Positions 19,906-28,678 are shown, counted from the first letter of the stretch. The stretch is 64,000 nt of DNA from Nocardia terpenica (GCF_013186535.1 NZ_JABMCZ010000001.1:372001-436000); one strand, 5' to 3'. Translations and numbers: made by a program. Notes: generated by a model from the letters alone, not told the origin.

Positions 19906-20747
19906 GTGAGGTAATGACCGTGCCGAACAGCGGCACCGGCACCCGCATCGCGTCCTACCGTCCGCGGCCGGGCGGGCGATCGGAAAGCCTGGGCGTCTTC
20001 GGCGCGCTGATGGCGCGCGACCTGTTCGTGACCGTGCGCGAGCTGCCGTCGTTCATGGTTCAGGTCATCCTGCAACCGCTGTTCATGCTGTTCATCTTCG
20101 GCGTGGTGCTGCGCGGGCTGGACCTGGTGACGCCGGAGCTGGTGCGAATCCTGCTGCCCGGCGTGGTGAGCATGACCATCTTCCAGACCGCCGTGCAGAA
20201 CACCGCGCTGCCGCTGGCCGTGGACTTCGCGGCCACCCGCGAGATCGAGGACCGGCTGCTCGCCCCGATCTCGGTGACCGCGGTCGGAATCGAGAAGGTC
20301 GTGTTCGGGGCGATGCGCGGGCTGATCGCGGGCATCGTCATGGTGCCGATCGGGCTGCTCATGCTCGGCGGGCACTGGCCGCTGGCGGCGTGGCCCGCGG
20401 TGATCGTGATCTGTATTCTCGGCGCGCTGTCGGGCGGGGCGCTCGGGCTGGTGATCGGCACCTCGGTGCCCGCCCGGCACATCGGCGTGGTGTTCGCCGC
20501 GGTGCTGCTGCCGCTGATGTTCACCGGCGCCGCGCAGTACCCGTTCTTCGGGCTGGCCAAGCTGCGCTGGTTCCAGGTGATCGTCGCGCTCAACCCGATG
20601 ACCTACGTCAGCGAGGGCATGCGCTGGCTGGTGCTGCCGGGGCGGCACTCGATTCCGCTGTGGATCGATCTGACCGTGCTGATCGTCGCGACCGCGGGGC
20701 TGCTGGTCCTCGGTACCTCCGGATTCCATCGCAAATCACAGGATTGA
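19902..20747 (+). CDS. ABC-2 type permease, copy 1
   Basis: A 281-residue DrrB/NodJ-like permease with six hydrophobic helices and the ABC-2 signature region (NPMTYVSEGMRWLVLPGRHS). It starts inside the preceding stop (ATGA). It is a close paralogue of the permease at 24461 along its whole length (shared stretches such as REIEDRLLAPISVTAV and EKVVFGAMRGLI). No ATPase is adjacent, so it most likely works with the ATPase at 23484, as half of a heterodimer or an alternative partner. Proposed role: export of the product or self-resistance. Confidence 0.88.
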   Translation: MSEVMTVPNSGTGTRIASYRPRPGGRSESLGVFGALMARDLFVTVRELPSFMVQVILQPLFMLFIFGVVLRGLDLVTPELVRILLPGVVSMTIFQTAVQNTALPLAVDFAATREIEDRLLAPISVTAVGIEKVVFGAMRGLIAGIVMVPIGLLMLGGHWPLAAWPAVIVICILGALSGGALGLVIGTSVPARHIGVVFAAVLLPLMFTGAAQYPFFGLAKLRWFQVIVALNPMTYVSEGMRWLVLPGRHSIPLWIDLTVLIVATAGLLVLGTSGFHRKSQD

Positions 20748-20751
20748 GCCG

Positions 20752-21738
20752 ATGCACTACTCCCGACTCGGACGTACCGCGCTGACGGTCAGCCGACTCT
20801 GCCTGGGCACCTTGAACTTCGGGGTCCGCACCACCGACGCCGAAGCCTTCGACCTGATGGACACCGCACTGGATCGGGGCATCAACTTCTTCGACACCGC
20901 GAACCACTACGGCTGGCAGAAGCACCGCGGATTCACCGAGGAGGTCCTCGGGGAGTGGTTCGCGCAGGGGGACCGCCGGCGGGACAAGGTGGTGCTGTCC
21001 ACCAAGGTGTTCCAGCCGATGAGCGACTGGCCCAACGATCAGGGCCTGTCGGCGCGGCACATCATCGCCTCCTGCGAGGATTCGCTGCGCCGGATGCGCA
21101 CGGACTGGATCGACCTGTTCCAGATGCACCACATCGACCGCACCGCCCCGTGGGACGAGGTCTGGCAGGCGATGGAGACGCTGGTGCAGCAGGGCAAGAT
21201 CCGCTACGTCGGCTCCTCCAATTTCGCGGGCTGGCATCTGGTTTCGGCGCAGGAGTCGGCCAATCGCCGCAACTTCCTCGGCGTGGTCGCCGAGCAGTGC
21301 GTGTACAACCTGGTGCGCCGCCACGTGGAGGTGGAGCTGATCCCGGCCGCCACCGCCTACGGGATCGGCGTCTACGCCTGGTCGCCGCTGCACGGCGGGC
21401 TGCTCGGCGGCGCGCTGCGCAAACAGGCCGAGGGGACCGCGGTGAAGTCGGCCCAGGGCCGCGCCGTGGTCGCCCTCGAGACCCAGCGCGACACCATCAC
21501 CGAATACGAAAAGTATTGCGCCGCACTCGGTGCCGACCCCGCCGAGATCGCCCTGGCGTGGGTGCTGTCCCGGCCGGGGGTGACCGGGGCCGTGATCGGG
21601 CCGCGCACCCGCTTCCATCTCGACAGCGCGCAGCGCGCGCTGGAGCTGCCGCTCGACGAGGACGTGTGCACACGCCTCGACGAGATGTTTCCCCCCATCG
21701 GCAACGGCCTGCCGGGCCCCGAGGCGTGGGCCCGATGA
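20752..21738 (+). CDS. Aldo-keto reductase, probable NDP-hexose 2,3-enoyl/3-keto reductase of deoxysugar synthesis
   Basis: A 328-residue TIM-barrel oxidoreductase. Catalytic tetrad context: Asp and Tyr in FFDTANHYG, Lys in LSTKVF, His in QMHHIDR; NADPH site GSSNFAGW and VIGPRT. The family includes TylCII/EryBII-type enzymes that act after the 2,3-dehydratase to set C-3 of 2,6-dideoxysugars. The sugar genes on both sides support that role. It starts 4 nt after the permease stop. Exact C-3 stereochemistry cannot be read. Confidence 0.85.
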   Translation: MHYSRLGRTALTVSRLCLGTLNFGVRTTDAEAFDLMDTALDRGINFFDTANHYGWQKHRGFTEEVLGEWFAQGDRRRDKVVLSTKVFQPMSDWPNDQGLSARHIIASCEDSLRRMRTDWIDLFQMHHIDRTAPWDEVWQAMETLVQQGKIRYVGSSNFAGWHLVSAQESANRRNFLGVVAEQCVYNLVRRHVEVELIPAATAYGIGVYAWSPLHGGLLGGALRKQAEGTAVKSAQGRAVVALETQRDTITEYEKYCAALGADPAEIALAWVLSRPGVTGAVIGPRTRFHLDSAQRALELPLDEDVCTRLDEMFPPIGNGLPGPEAWAR

Positions 21739-21763
21739 CCGCCTCTTCCCGGAACGGATTGTC

Positions 21764-22369
21764 ATGCAGTCACGCAAGCTGGCGGTAGAAGGCGCCGTCG
21801 AATTCACCCCGCGGGTGTTCTCCGACGAGCGCGGCATGTTCGTGTCGCCCTTTCAGGAGTCGGTCTTCGACGAGGCCGTCGGCAGGCCGCTGTTCACGGT
21901 GCGGCAGACCAGCTACAGCCGGTCGCGGCGCGGGACGGTCCGGGGCATCCACTACACCGCCACCCCGCCCGGCGCGCACAAATACGTGTGCTGCGTGCAG
22001 GGGAAGGCGCTCGATATCGTCGTCGACATCCGGGTGGGCTCACCGACTTTCGGCCGCTTCGACGTGCTGACGCTGGACCCGGAGACCTTCCGGGCCGTCT
22101 ACTTCCCGCTCGGGGTGGGCCACGCCTTCGTCGCGCTGGCCGACGACACCGTGATGTCCTACACCCTGTCCACGAGCTATGTGGCGGAGAACGAGCTGGC
22201 GCTGGCCGTGCTCGATCCCGAACTGGCACTGCCGATTCCCGGTGACATCGAGCCGATCCTGTCCGACCGGGACCGGGTCGCGCCGACGCTGGCCGAGGCG
22301 AAAGCGGCCGGGCTGCTTCCGGATTACCACCGCTGCACGGAGATCGAGTACGCGCTACGGCGGGTCTGA
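21764..22369 (+). CDS. dTDP-4-keto-6-deoxyhexose 3,5-epimerase (RmlC family)
   Basis: A 201-residue cupin of the usual length. Motifs: the His of RGIHYTATPPG, the acidic partner in IVVDIRVGSPTFG, and a tyrosine-rich active-site strand (VMSYTLSTSY). It converts the 4-keto D-sugar towards the L series, or only at C-5 if mono-functional, as in several macrolide clusters. GGAA ribosome site about 12 nt upstream. Part of the plus-strand sugar operon. Confidence 0.9.
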   Translation: MQSRKLAVEGAVEFTPRVFSDERGMFVSPFQESVFDEAVGRPLFTVRQTSYSRSRRGTVRGIHYTATPPGAHKYVCCVQGKALDIVVDIRVGSPTFGRFDVLTLDPETFRAVYFPLGVGHAFVALADDTVMSYTLSTSYVAENELALAVLDPELALPIPGDIEPILSDRDRVAPTLAEAKAAGLLPDYHRCTEIEYALRRV

Positions 22370-22382
22370 GGAGGAATTGGCG

Positions 22383-23324
22383 ATGGGTGCTTCGACGGTG
22401 GCCGTGCTGGGCGCGACCGGCGGTGTCGGGCGGTTCGTCTGCGCGGCGTTCGCGCGGGCGGGATACGACGTGCTCGCCGTCGCCCGGCGCTACACCGCGC
22501 ACGTGTACGACCACGAGTTCGCGCCGCTGGATGTCGCGGCGGCCGATCCGCGGGAGATCGCCGCGGTCCTCGACGCCGCGGGTGTGTCGGTGGTGGTGAA
22601 CGCGACGGGCAGTTGGGGCCGCACCGAGCCGGAACTGGTGTACGCGCACGTGACGCTGATCGAACGGCTGCTGGCGGCGCTGCCGCTGCTGTCGCGGCGA
22701 ATTCGCCTGGTACACATCGGATCCATTCACGAGTACGGTCCGGTGCCCGCGGGCACGCTGATCGACGAGACCCGCACCCCCGCGCCGACCACCGCCTACG
22801 CGCGCACCAAGCTGATCGGCTCGGAGGCCGTCCTCGATGTCACCCACGCGGGTGTGGTGGACGGTGTCGTGCTGCGCGCGGTGAACGTCTGCGGTCCCGG
22901 CACCACCTCCGCGAGCTTCCTGGGCGCGGTGGTCGACAAGCTGCGGGCGGCAATTCCGGGGGAGGTCGTGGAGCTCACCGTCGCCGACGCCCGCCGCGAC
23001 TTCCTCGATGTGCGCGACCTCGCCGATGCGGTGGTGAAGGCCGCGACCGCCCCGGCGGTCGGCCGGGCCGTCAATATCGGCTGGGGCGTGGCGATGTCGA
23101 TGCGTGAGCTGGTCGGCCTGCTGCACACCGTGTCCGGTCTGCCCGAAGACGCGGTGCGCGCGCTGGACGCGGTGCTGGAGAGCAAGGGTGGCGGCGGCTG
23201 GACCCAGGCCGACATCCGGCTCGCCGCAGACCTTCTCGGCTGGAAACCCACGATCGGGCTCTCCGAATCGCTGCGCGACATGTGGGAGGCCGCGGCCGTC
23301 CCCCAGCGCGCGGAGTCTGGGTAA
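22383..23324 (+). CDS. NAD(P)-dependent epimerase/reductase, probable NDP-hexose 4-ketoreductase
   Basis: A 313-residue extended short-chain dehydrogenase: nucleotide motif GATGGVGRF near residue 10, catalytic YxxxK as YARTK near 140 with a preceding serine (HIGSIHEYG), and FLDVRDLADAV. Similar in kind to TylCIV/EryBIV, which reduce the C-4 ketone as the last step to the activated deoxysugar. GAGGAA ribosome site upstream. Its last codons and stop (GAG TCT GGG TAA) lie inside operator site 2 of the next transcript, so gene end and regulatory site are fused. Confidence 0.85.
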   Translation: MGASTVAVLGATGGVGRFVCAAFARAGYDVLAVARRYTAHVYDHEFAPLDVAAADPREIAAVLDAAGVSVVVNATGSWGRTEPELVYAHVTLIERLLAALPLLSRRIRLVHIGSIHEYGPVPAGTLIDETRTPAPTTAYARTKLIGSEAVLDVTHAGVVDGVVLRAVNVCGPGTTSASFLGAVVDKLRAAIPGEVVELTVADARRDFLDVRDLADAVVKAATAPAVGRAVNIGWGVAMSMRELVGLLHTVSGLPEDAVRALDAVLESKGGGGWTQADIRLAADLLGWKPTIGLSESLRDMWEAAAVPQRAESG

Positions 23325-23332
23325 TTTTCGGT
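23317..23332. promoter_or_regulatory. PimM-like operator candidate, site 2
   Basis: Base-for-base the same 16-mer as site 1, overlapping the stop codon of the 4-ketoreductase. A -10-like TTAAAGTT follows at the equivalent distance. Homology to the 16.7-kb region continues into the leader frame at 23392. Confidence 0.55.
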
Positions 23333-23391
23333 CCTGGTGTTCTTAAAGTTTGGGAGCGAACCCCCTTCTCGCTAGGAGCCGGAGACACCTC

Positions 23392-23487
23392 GTGGACAGA
23401 TATCTCGGCGATCGGGCAGACCACGCCGGTCGAGCCCACGGACGTCCGATATACCCCGCAGCACCCCGGACGGAGGCGGGCGCATGA
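23392..23487 (+). CDS. 31-residue leader frame, truncated duplicate of the NRPS-like gene start
   Basis: GTG preceded by the same GGAGCCGGAGACAC block as the NRPS-like gene. The first 20 codons correspond to it (LGDRADHAGRAHGRPI against LGGRADHDRAYRRPI); the frame then ends in a TGA overlapping the ATG of the ABC ATPase (ATGA). It is best explained as a remnant left when the promoter and gene start were duplicated, now coupling translation to the ATPase. Confidence 0.55.
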   Translation: MDRYLGDRADHAGRAHGRPIYPAAPRTEAGA

Positions 23488-24464
23488 GCCAGGATGTGGC
23501 CGTCGAGGTCCGCGATCTCGTCAAGCGGTACCCGGGCGCGGACACCAATGCGGTGGACTCGCTGAGCTTCACCGTGCAGCCGGGTGAGGTATTCGGGCTG
23601 CTCGGACCCAACGGCGCGGGCAAGACCACCACGGTCGGCGTGCTCACCACCCGCGTGCGCCCCACCTCCGGGTACGCCTCGGTGTGCGGGGTCGACGTCC
23701 TCGAGGATCCGATCGGCGCCCGCCGGGTGCTTGCCGCGGTGTCGCAGCGCAATACGCTCGACGGATCGCTCACCATTCGGCAGAACCTGCTGTTTCACGC
23801 GCGCTACCACCGCATTCCGCGCGCGGAGCGGGCCCGGCTCGCGGACGAGATCCTGGAGCGAATGAGCCTGACCCCGGTGGCGAACCGCAATATCGGCCAG
23901 ATCTCCGGCGGCCAGACGCAGCGCGTCATGATCGGCCGGGCGCTGATGCACAAGCCGGACGTGCTGTTCCTCGACGAGCCCGCCAACGGCCTGGACCCGC
24001 AGGCCCGGCTGTTCGTGCACGATCGGGTAGTGGACCTGCACCGCGACGGCACCGCGGTGGTCATCACCACCCACGACATGAGCGAGGCCACCAAGCTCTG
24101 CAACCGCGTCGGCATCGTCGACCACGGCCGCATGCTCGCGCTCGACACCCCCGCCAAACTCACCGAGCTGCTGCCCGGTTCGTCGTCGGTCACCCTGACC
24201 ATCGGGCGCAACGAGTCCGCGGTCGAGAAGGCCCAGGACGTGCTGGCCACGATCCCGGTGGTCCGGCGGGTCGAGCCGATCGAGGGCACCGCCGAGACCG
24301 CCGAGGAGACCATCCGGCTGTACTCGGATTCCGCTGCGCCGCAGGTGGTCAAGGCCGCCCTCGACATGCTGGCCGACGGCGGCTGGGAGGTGCGCGACGT
24401 CACGATCGGCAAGCCGGGGCTCGAGGACGTGTTCATCGAGCTGACGGGACGGGATCTGAGATGA
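23484..24464 (+). CDS. ABC transporter ATPase (DrrA-like)
   Basis: A 326-residue ATPase with Walker A GPNGAGKTTT, signature ISGGQTQRV, Walker B VLFLDEPANGLDP and switch His in THDMSEA. The C-terminal DrrA-type extension (DVTIGKPGLEDVFIELTGRD) is present. With the permeases at 24461 and 19902 it should form an exporter for the cluster product. Starts at the ATGA overlap with the leader frame; its stop overlaps the permease start the same way. Confidence 0.93.
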   Translation: MSQDVAVEVRDLVKRYPGADTNAVDSLSFTVQPGEVFGLLGPNGAGKTTTVGVLTTRVRPTSGYASVCGVDVLEDPIGARRVLAAVSQRNTLDGSLTIRQNLLFHARYHRIPRAERARLADEILERMSLTPVANRNIGQISGGQTQRVMIGRALMHKPDVLFLDEPANGLDPQARLFVHDRVVDLHRDGTAVVITTHDMSEATKLCNRVGIVDHGRMLALDTPAKLTELLPGSSSVTLTIGRNESAVEKAQDVLATIPVVRRVEPIEGTAETAEETIRLYSDSAAPQVVKAALDMLADGGWEVRDVTIGKPGLEDVFIELTGRDLR

Positions 24465-25300
24465 CGACCGTGTCCCCCGCCGACACCGCCGCGACCGGTC
24501 TGGCGCGGCCCCTGCGGTCGGCCGCGCGGACGGGCAGCAGCCTCGGGACGTTCGGCGCGCTGCTGGCCCGCGATCTGTTCGTGATGGTGCGCGAGGTGCG
24601 GCCCTTCCTGGTGCAGGTGGTGTTGCAGCGCCTGGTCATGGTGTTCGTCTTCGGTGTGGTCCTCGGCAAGCTGGGGCTGGCGACGCCCGCGATGGTGAAG
24701 ATCCTGCTGCCCGGCGTGGTGAGCATGACGATTTTCGGTGCGGCCGTGCAGAATACGGCGCTGCCGATGGCCATCGACTTCGCCGCGGGCCGCGAGATCG
24801 AGGACCGATTGCTGGCCCCGATCTCGGTGACCGCGGTCGCGATCGAGAAGGTCGTGTTCGGGGCGATGCGCGGCCTGATCGGCGGCATCATCATCACCCC
24901 CGTCGGTCTGGCCATGCTCGGCGGGCACTGGCCGCTGTCGGCGCTGCCCGCGGTGGTGGGGATCTCGGTGCTGGGCGCGCTGGCGGGCGCGGCGATGGGG
25001 CTGGTGATCGGCACCTCGGTGGCGGCCCGGCACATCAATGTGGTGTTCGCCGCGGTGCTGCTGCCGATGACCTTCACCGGCGGGGTGCAGTTCCCGTTCT
25101 TCGGCCTGGAGAAGCTGCGCTGGTTCCAGGTGGTCGCCGCGGCCAACCCGATGACCTATCTCAGCGAGGGAATCCGCTGGCTGGTGATGCCGGACATGCA
25201 TTCCATCGCCCTCTGGATCGACGCGGCCGTGCTGCTCGGCGCGACCGCCGTGCTGCTCGCCATCGGGTGCGCCGGGTTCCGCCGCCGAGCGCAGGACTGA
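24461..25300 (+). CDS. ABC-2 type permease, copy 2
   Basis: A 279-residue six-helix permease, paralogue of the gene at 19902 (common LLPGVVSMTIF, AVQNTALPMAIDFAAGREIE, LRWFQVV). It differs mainly in the hydrophilic N-terminus. Coupled to the ATPase by ATGA. Either heterodimerisation with copy 1 or redundancy is possible. Confidence 0.9.
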   Translation: MTTVSPADTAATGLARPLRSAARTGSSLGTFGALLARDLFVMVREVRPFLVQVVLQRLVMVFVFGVVLGKLGLATPAMVKILLPGVVSMTIFGAAVQNTALPMAIDFAAGREIEDRLLAPISVTAVAIEKVVFGAMRGLIGGIIITPVGLAMLGGHWPLSALPAVVGISVLGALAGAAMGLVIGTSVAARHINVVFAAVLLPMTFTGGVQFPFFGLEKLRWFQVVAAANPMTYLSEGIRWLVMPDMHSIALWIDAAVLLGATAVLLAIGCAGFRRRAQD

Positions 25301-25327
25301 CACGGCAAGCGGCCGAAAGGAATTCGA

Positions 25328-26749
25328 ATGAACATGCCCGGCCTTCGACAGGTGGACGGTGAACTGGCGTTGCGGCTGCTGGCCTCGGCCGCGACGACCG
25401 AGGGGTGCTGCGTCAGCCGCGAACAGTTCGACCAGTGGCTCGCCGATCGGCGCGCCGCGCAGCGAATGACGGTGCGGCGCATACCGTTCGCGGAGCTGTC
25501 GGGCTGGCGGTTCGACAAGGCGACCGGCGATCTGGGGCATCACACCGGCCGCTTCTTCACGATTCAGGGGCTGTCGGTGCGCACGGACCGGCCGCCGGTG
25601 CCCGCCTGGACGCAGCCGATCATCAATCAGACCGAGATCGGCGTGCTCGGCATCCTGATCCGCGAATTCGACGGCGTGCTGCACTGCCTGATGCAGGCGA
25701 AGGTCGAGCCGGGCAATGTGAACGGGATCCAGCTCTCGCCGACCGTGCAGGCGACCAAGAGCAACTATCAGCAGGTGCACGGCGGCACGGCGGTGCCCTA
25801 CATCGAGTTCTTCCGCGACGCGCCCGCGCACACCGTGGTCGCGGATGTGCTGCAGTCCGAACAGGGTTCGTGGTTCTACCAGAAGCGCAACCGCAATATG
25901 GTGGTCGAGGTCGGGCCGGAGGTGGTGGCGCAGGAGGACTTCATCTGGCTCACCCTCGGCCAGATCAGCGACCTGCTGCGCGAACCCAACCTGGTCAATA
26001 TGGACGCGCGCACGGTGCTGTCCTGCCTGCCCTACCGGCTGCTGCCGGGCCCGGCGTGGACCGACGGGTCGCTGGGCGCGGCCATCGCGCGGTCCTCCGA
26101 CGGCACCCGCGGCGGGCTGTACACGATCCGGGAGATCCTGAGCTGGATCACCGGGGCGCAGGCGGAGTACGACGGCGGCCGGGAGCTGATCAGCCTCGGC
26201 GAGGTGCGCGACTGGCAGCGCTTCGACGACCGCATCTCGCACGAGACCGGCGCCTACTTCTCGGTGGTCGCGGTCGACGTGACCGCGAACGCACGCGAGG
26301 TGCGCTCCTGGTCGCAGCCGCTCATCGAACCGCACGGGCTAGGACAGGTCGCGCTGCTGGTATGCCGCATCGAGGGCGTGCTGCACGCGCTGGTGCACTC
26401 CCGAGTCGAGCCCGGCTTCCTCGACGTGGTGGAACTGGCCCCGAGCGTGCAATGCGCCCCCGACAGCTACGACCACCTGGGCGACGAGGCCCGGCCGATG
26501 TTCCTGGATGTGGTGCTGGGGTCCTCCGCCGACCAGACCCATTACGACTGCGTCCTGTCCGAGGAGGGCGGGCGTTTCCTGAACGCGGTCAGCCGGTATC
26601 GGGTGATCGAGGTGGATGCCGAGATCGGCGAGGGGGCGGCCGACTATCGGTGGATGACGTTGTATCAGTTGACTAATCTGCTGCAGTTCAGCCATTACTT
26701 GAATGTGCAGCTGCGGACCCTGGTGGCGGTGCTGCGCGGGTTGGGGTGA
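25328..26749 (+). CDS. NDP-hexose 2,3-dehydratase
   Basis: A 473-residue protein made of two similar halves (residues about 20-240 and 255-470), each with the family pattern seen in GRFFTIQGLSVRT..WTQPIINQTEIGVLG and AYFSVVAVDVTANARE..WSQPLIEP. It belongs to the TylCVI/EryBVI family, which removes the C-2 hydroxyl of dTDP-4-keto-6-deoxyglucose. With the aldo-keto reductase this commits the pathway to a 2,6-dideoxysugar. GAAAGGAATTC precedes the ATG. Its stop lies 3 nt from the convergent kinase gene, without a visible terminator. Confidence 0.92.
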   Translation: MNMPGLRQVDGELALRLLASAATTEGCCVSREQFDQWLADRRAAQRMTVRRIPFAELSGWRFDKATGDLGHHTGRFFTIQGLSVRTDRPPVPAWTQPIINQTEIGVLGILIREFDGVLHCLMQAKVEPGNVNGIQLSPTVQATKSNYQQVHGGTAVPYIEFFRDAPAHTVVADVLQSEQGSWFYQKRNRNMVVEVGPEVVAQEDFIWLTLGQISDLLREPNLVNMDARTVLSCLPYRLLPGPAWTDGSLGAAIARSSDGTRGGLYTIREILSWITGAQAEYDGGRELISLGEVRDWQRFDDRISHETGAYFSVVAVDVTANAREVRSWSQPLIEPHGLGQVALLVCRIEGVLHALVHSRVEPGFLDVVELAPSVQCAPDSYDHLGDEARPMFLDVVLGSSADQTHYDCVLSEEGGRFLNAVSRYRVIEVDAEIGEGAADYRWMTLYQLTNLLQFSHYLNVQLRTLVAVLRGLG

Positions 26750-26752
26750 GGA

Positions 26753-27388
26753 TCAGCGCCGCACCGGGCCGAGGCTTTCGAGGATGGCGTCGGTGATGTC
26801 GTCCGGCGGCAGGGTCGCGTCCAGCGGTGTCCACGACAATTCGTCTGCCAATTCGTCAAGTGTGCGGAGGCTGCGGCGCTGGAATTCGATGAAAGTTCGT
26901 TCGTCGCCGTAGCCGCTTTCGTAGTCGCTGCGGTCGTGTTTGCGGGACAGGGCGGTTTCGGGTGTGATGCGCAGGTAGAAGGTGTGGTGGGGGGTGGGGA
27001 ATCCTTGGGTGCAGGCGCGTAGGGTTTTCGGGTCTGCGCCGTGGGCTATTTCGGTGGCGAAGTACTTGTACCAGTAGGCGTTGATCAGGAGGATGTTCGG
27101 GGAGTGGGCGAGGGCGCGATCGAAGGCCAGGCGCATCCAGTGGAAGAGGAAATAGCCGCGGGCGCCGGGGCCTAGGATGCGGACGTAGGCGAATACGTCC
27201 TCGCGGGTGCGGAAGGGGAGGCGTTCGGCGACGAACGGGTCGGTGAACGGGTCCCAGATCGTGGCGGTCGCGGTGTGTATGCCACGGTCGGTCAGCTGCT
27301 TTTCCAGGGCGGCCACCTGGGTGCTCTTTCCGGATCCGTCGCCGCCGGAAATGCAGATCAATAGGGGGTCGGGGCTGTTTTCCGGCAT
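26753..27388 (-). CDS. P-loop kinase of the thymidylate kinase-like fold
   Basis: A 211-residue protein with Walker A GGDGSGKSTQ near residue 15, an Arg/His-rich middle (FHWMRLAFDRAL) and a lid-like segment (SRKHDRSDYESGYGDE). Overall it resembles dTMP kinases, but the usual substrate motif (DR[YF]xxS) is replaced by LINAYWYKYFAT, so the substrate is probably not dTMP. It lies downstream of the nucleotidyltransferase and the 21-residue peptide gene, with a terminator and a possible own -10 (TATAGA) between. It could phosphorylate a nucleotide, a sugar or a peptide-linked group. Confidence 0.7.
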   Translation of the reverse strand: MPENSPDPLLICISGGDGSGKSTQVAALEKQLTDRGIHTATATIWDPFTDPFVAERLPFRTREDVFAYVRILGPGARGYFLFHWMRLAFDRALAHSPNILLINAYWYKYFATEIAHGADPKTLRACTQGFPTPHHTFYLRITPETALSRKHDRSDYESGYGDERTFIEFQRRSLRTLDELADELSWTPLDATLPPDDITDAILESLGPVRR

Positions 27389-27447
27389 CGATCCGTACTC
27401 TCCTTCTATACTGTTCCTGTCTCGAGGATTCCTGGCTCGAGCAGAGC

Positions 27448-27478
27448 GGAGGGGGCCGGTCGGCGACCAGCCCCCTCC
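27448..27478 (-). terminator. Strong hairpin after the peptide gene
   Basis: Arms GGAGGGGGC and GCCCCCTCC continue after one mismatch as GGTC/GACC around a GGC loop, giving 13 paired bases. It sits 12 nt after the peptide stop and before the kinase, so it should stop or reduce read-through. Confidence 0.7.
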
Positions 27479-27490
27479 CTCAACCGGTTG

Positions 27491-27556
27491 TCACTTCCAC
27501 GGCGGGTGCCAGATCACACCGCCACTGACAACGATCTTCACGTCGTTGACGTTCAT
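27491..27556 (-). CDS. 21-residue peptide gene with a consensus ribosome site, possible modified-peptide precursor
   Basis: ATG preceded at six bases by AAAGGAGG, the best Shine-Dalgarno sequence in this region. The peptide begins MNVNDVKIVV and ends GGVIWHPPWK: a short polar-hydrophobic head and a tail rich in Trp, His and Pro. It follows the nucleotidyltransferase stop by 21 nt and is itself followed by a strong terminator, so it would be translated at high level. This is how small precursor peptides are often encoded. Alternatives: a regulatory leader peptide for the kinase, or chance. The ribosome site and spacing favour a real gene. Confidence 0.6.
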   Translation of the reverse strand: MNVNDVKIVVSGGVIWHPPWK

Positions 27557-27577
27557 GGCGAACCTCCTTTCCTTCCT

Positions 27578-28678
27578 CTATCGGTTCGTCGCGAGAGCGA
27601 CGACGTCACACTCGACGAGCTGCGTCAGCGCAGCGTCGAGAAGTTCCGGTGAAATGCCCGAGAATTCGTCTCGGCTCCGCAGCGCGTGGTACAGCTCGTC
27701 GGTCGGGCGGCCGTCGGATTCGCGCCAGATGCCGACCATGGCGGCGGTGGTGCTGAATCCGGTCTGCGGCGAGATGAGGCCCCACGACCGCGGGAAGCGG
27801 ATGGGGATGGTCCAGGGATTGCGGGTGGGACCGCCGTGGGTCCAGGTGTCGGGGAACGCGGGCAGCGACCGCAGCGGGGTGTCCCAGCCCTCGCGCAGCG
27901 ACCATGCGATCAGGTGCCCGGCGAAACGCATTCTGCGCGTGACGATCTCGGTGACCTCCCGGAGGGAGAGGTCGCCGACGGGCTGGCTCAGCAGGTGGTA
28001 GACGTCGTCGGAGACGGCGCTCAGCGCGGCGTTGCGAAAGACCCTGCGCAGCAGGAACTTACGGCCGATGTACAGGTCGTCGACCGCGGCGAGGGCGCAT
28101 TCGACGGCCTCCTCGACACCGATGACGGATGCCTGGAGTGCGGTGAGTCCGTCGCCGATGTGCAGCGCCCCGGCGACGTCCTCGGCGAAGCTGGAGGCGT
28201 ACCAGGCCGTGCGGCTCATGAGGACCTGCCGCAGGGTGTGGCGGGCCACCGCGGGTGTGGGCAGGCCGCTGTCGTTGTCGACCAGAATTGTGCCGATGGC
28301 GTATCGGACGGCCCGTTTCAGTTCGGGTTCGCCGAGTTCCACCTGCCAGCGATTGTCTTCGGAAATGGTGTTCGCCGCGCATATTCGGGCGAGTTCTTCC
28401 AGGCGATTCGATGTGATCGGATTCACCTGGACGGTATATCCGTCCTGAGAAAGGTTGCCCTCGCGCAGATCGGTGCGGGCGGAAATATACAGATCTATGT
28501 CCGAATTTCCGTGGCCGAGCCCGGCCGCGAGCGATCCGCCGACGAAGGCGAGCCGGATATCGGCGCTGTTCACGACCTTGTCCAGCACGCGACGCGCGGC
28601 GGTCAGGTGTGATTCGTCGAGAAATCGGTCGGCAACCGTCAGCTCGGCGAAACCTGCCGTGCGCTCGACAATGTGCAC
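27578..28678 (-). CDS. Nucleotidyltransferase-fold protein
   Basis: A 366-residue protein. Residues about 40-70 carry the pol-beta-type nucleotidyltransferase motif (GGSLAAGLGHGNSDIDLYI: GS followed by DxD). The middle is helical, and the last 60 residues (about 305-363, from TAAMVGIWRESDG to LVECDVVAL) look like a small winged-helix-type domain. It may adenylylate or otherwise nucleotidylate a small molecule, peptide or protein. GTG start with AGGGGG upstream. The neighbouring micro-peptide and P-loop kinase suggest a functional trio; the substrate is unknown. It is not close in sequence to known aminoglycoside nucleotidyltransferases as far as can be judged by eye. Confidence 0.72.
   Translation of the reverse strand: MHIVERTAGFAELTVADRFLDESHLTAARRVLDKVVNSADIRLAFVGGSLAAGLGHGNSDIDLYISARTDLREGNLSQDGYTVQVNPITSNRLEELARICAANTISEDNRWQVELGEPELKRAVRYAIGTILVDNDSGLPTPAVARHTLRQVLMSRTAWYASSFAEDVAGALHIGDGLTALQASVIGVEEAVECALAAVDDLYIGRKFLLRRVFRNAALSAVSDDVYHLLSQPVGDLSLREVTEIVTRRMRFAGHLIAWSLREGWDTPLRSLPAFPDTWTHGGPTRNPWTIPIRFPRSWGLISPQTGFSTTAAMVGIWRESDGRPTDELYHALRSRDEFSGISPELLDAALTQLVECDVVALATNR

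Noticed and set aside
27421..27441. CTCGAG...CTCGAG segment as a PimM-type site before the kinase gene
   Set aside because: Its central AGGATTCCT symmetry has the wrong spacing for the consensus.
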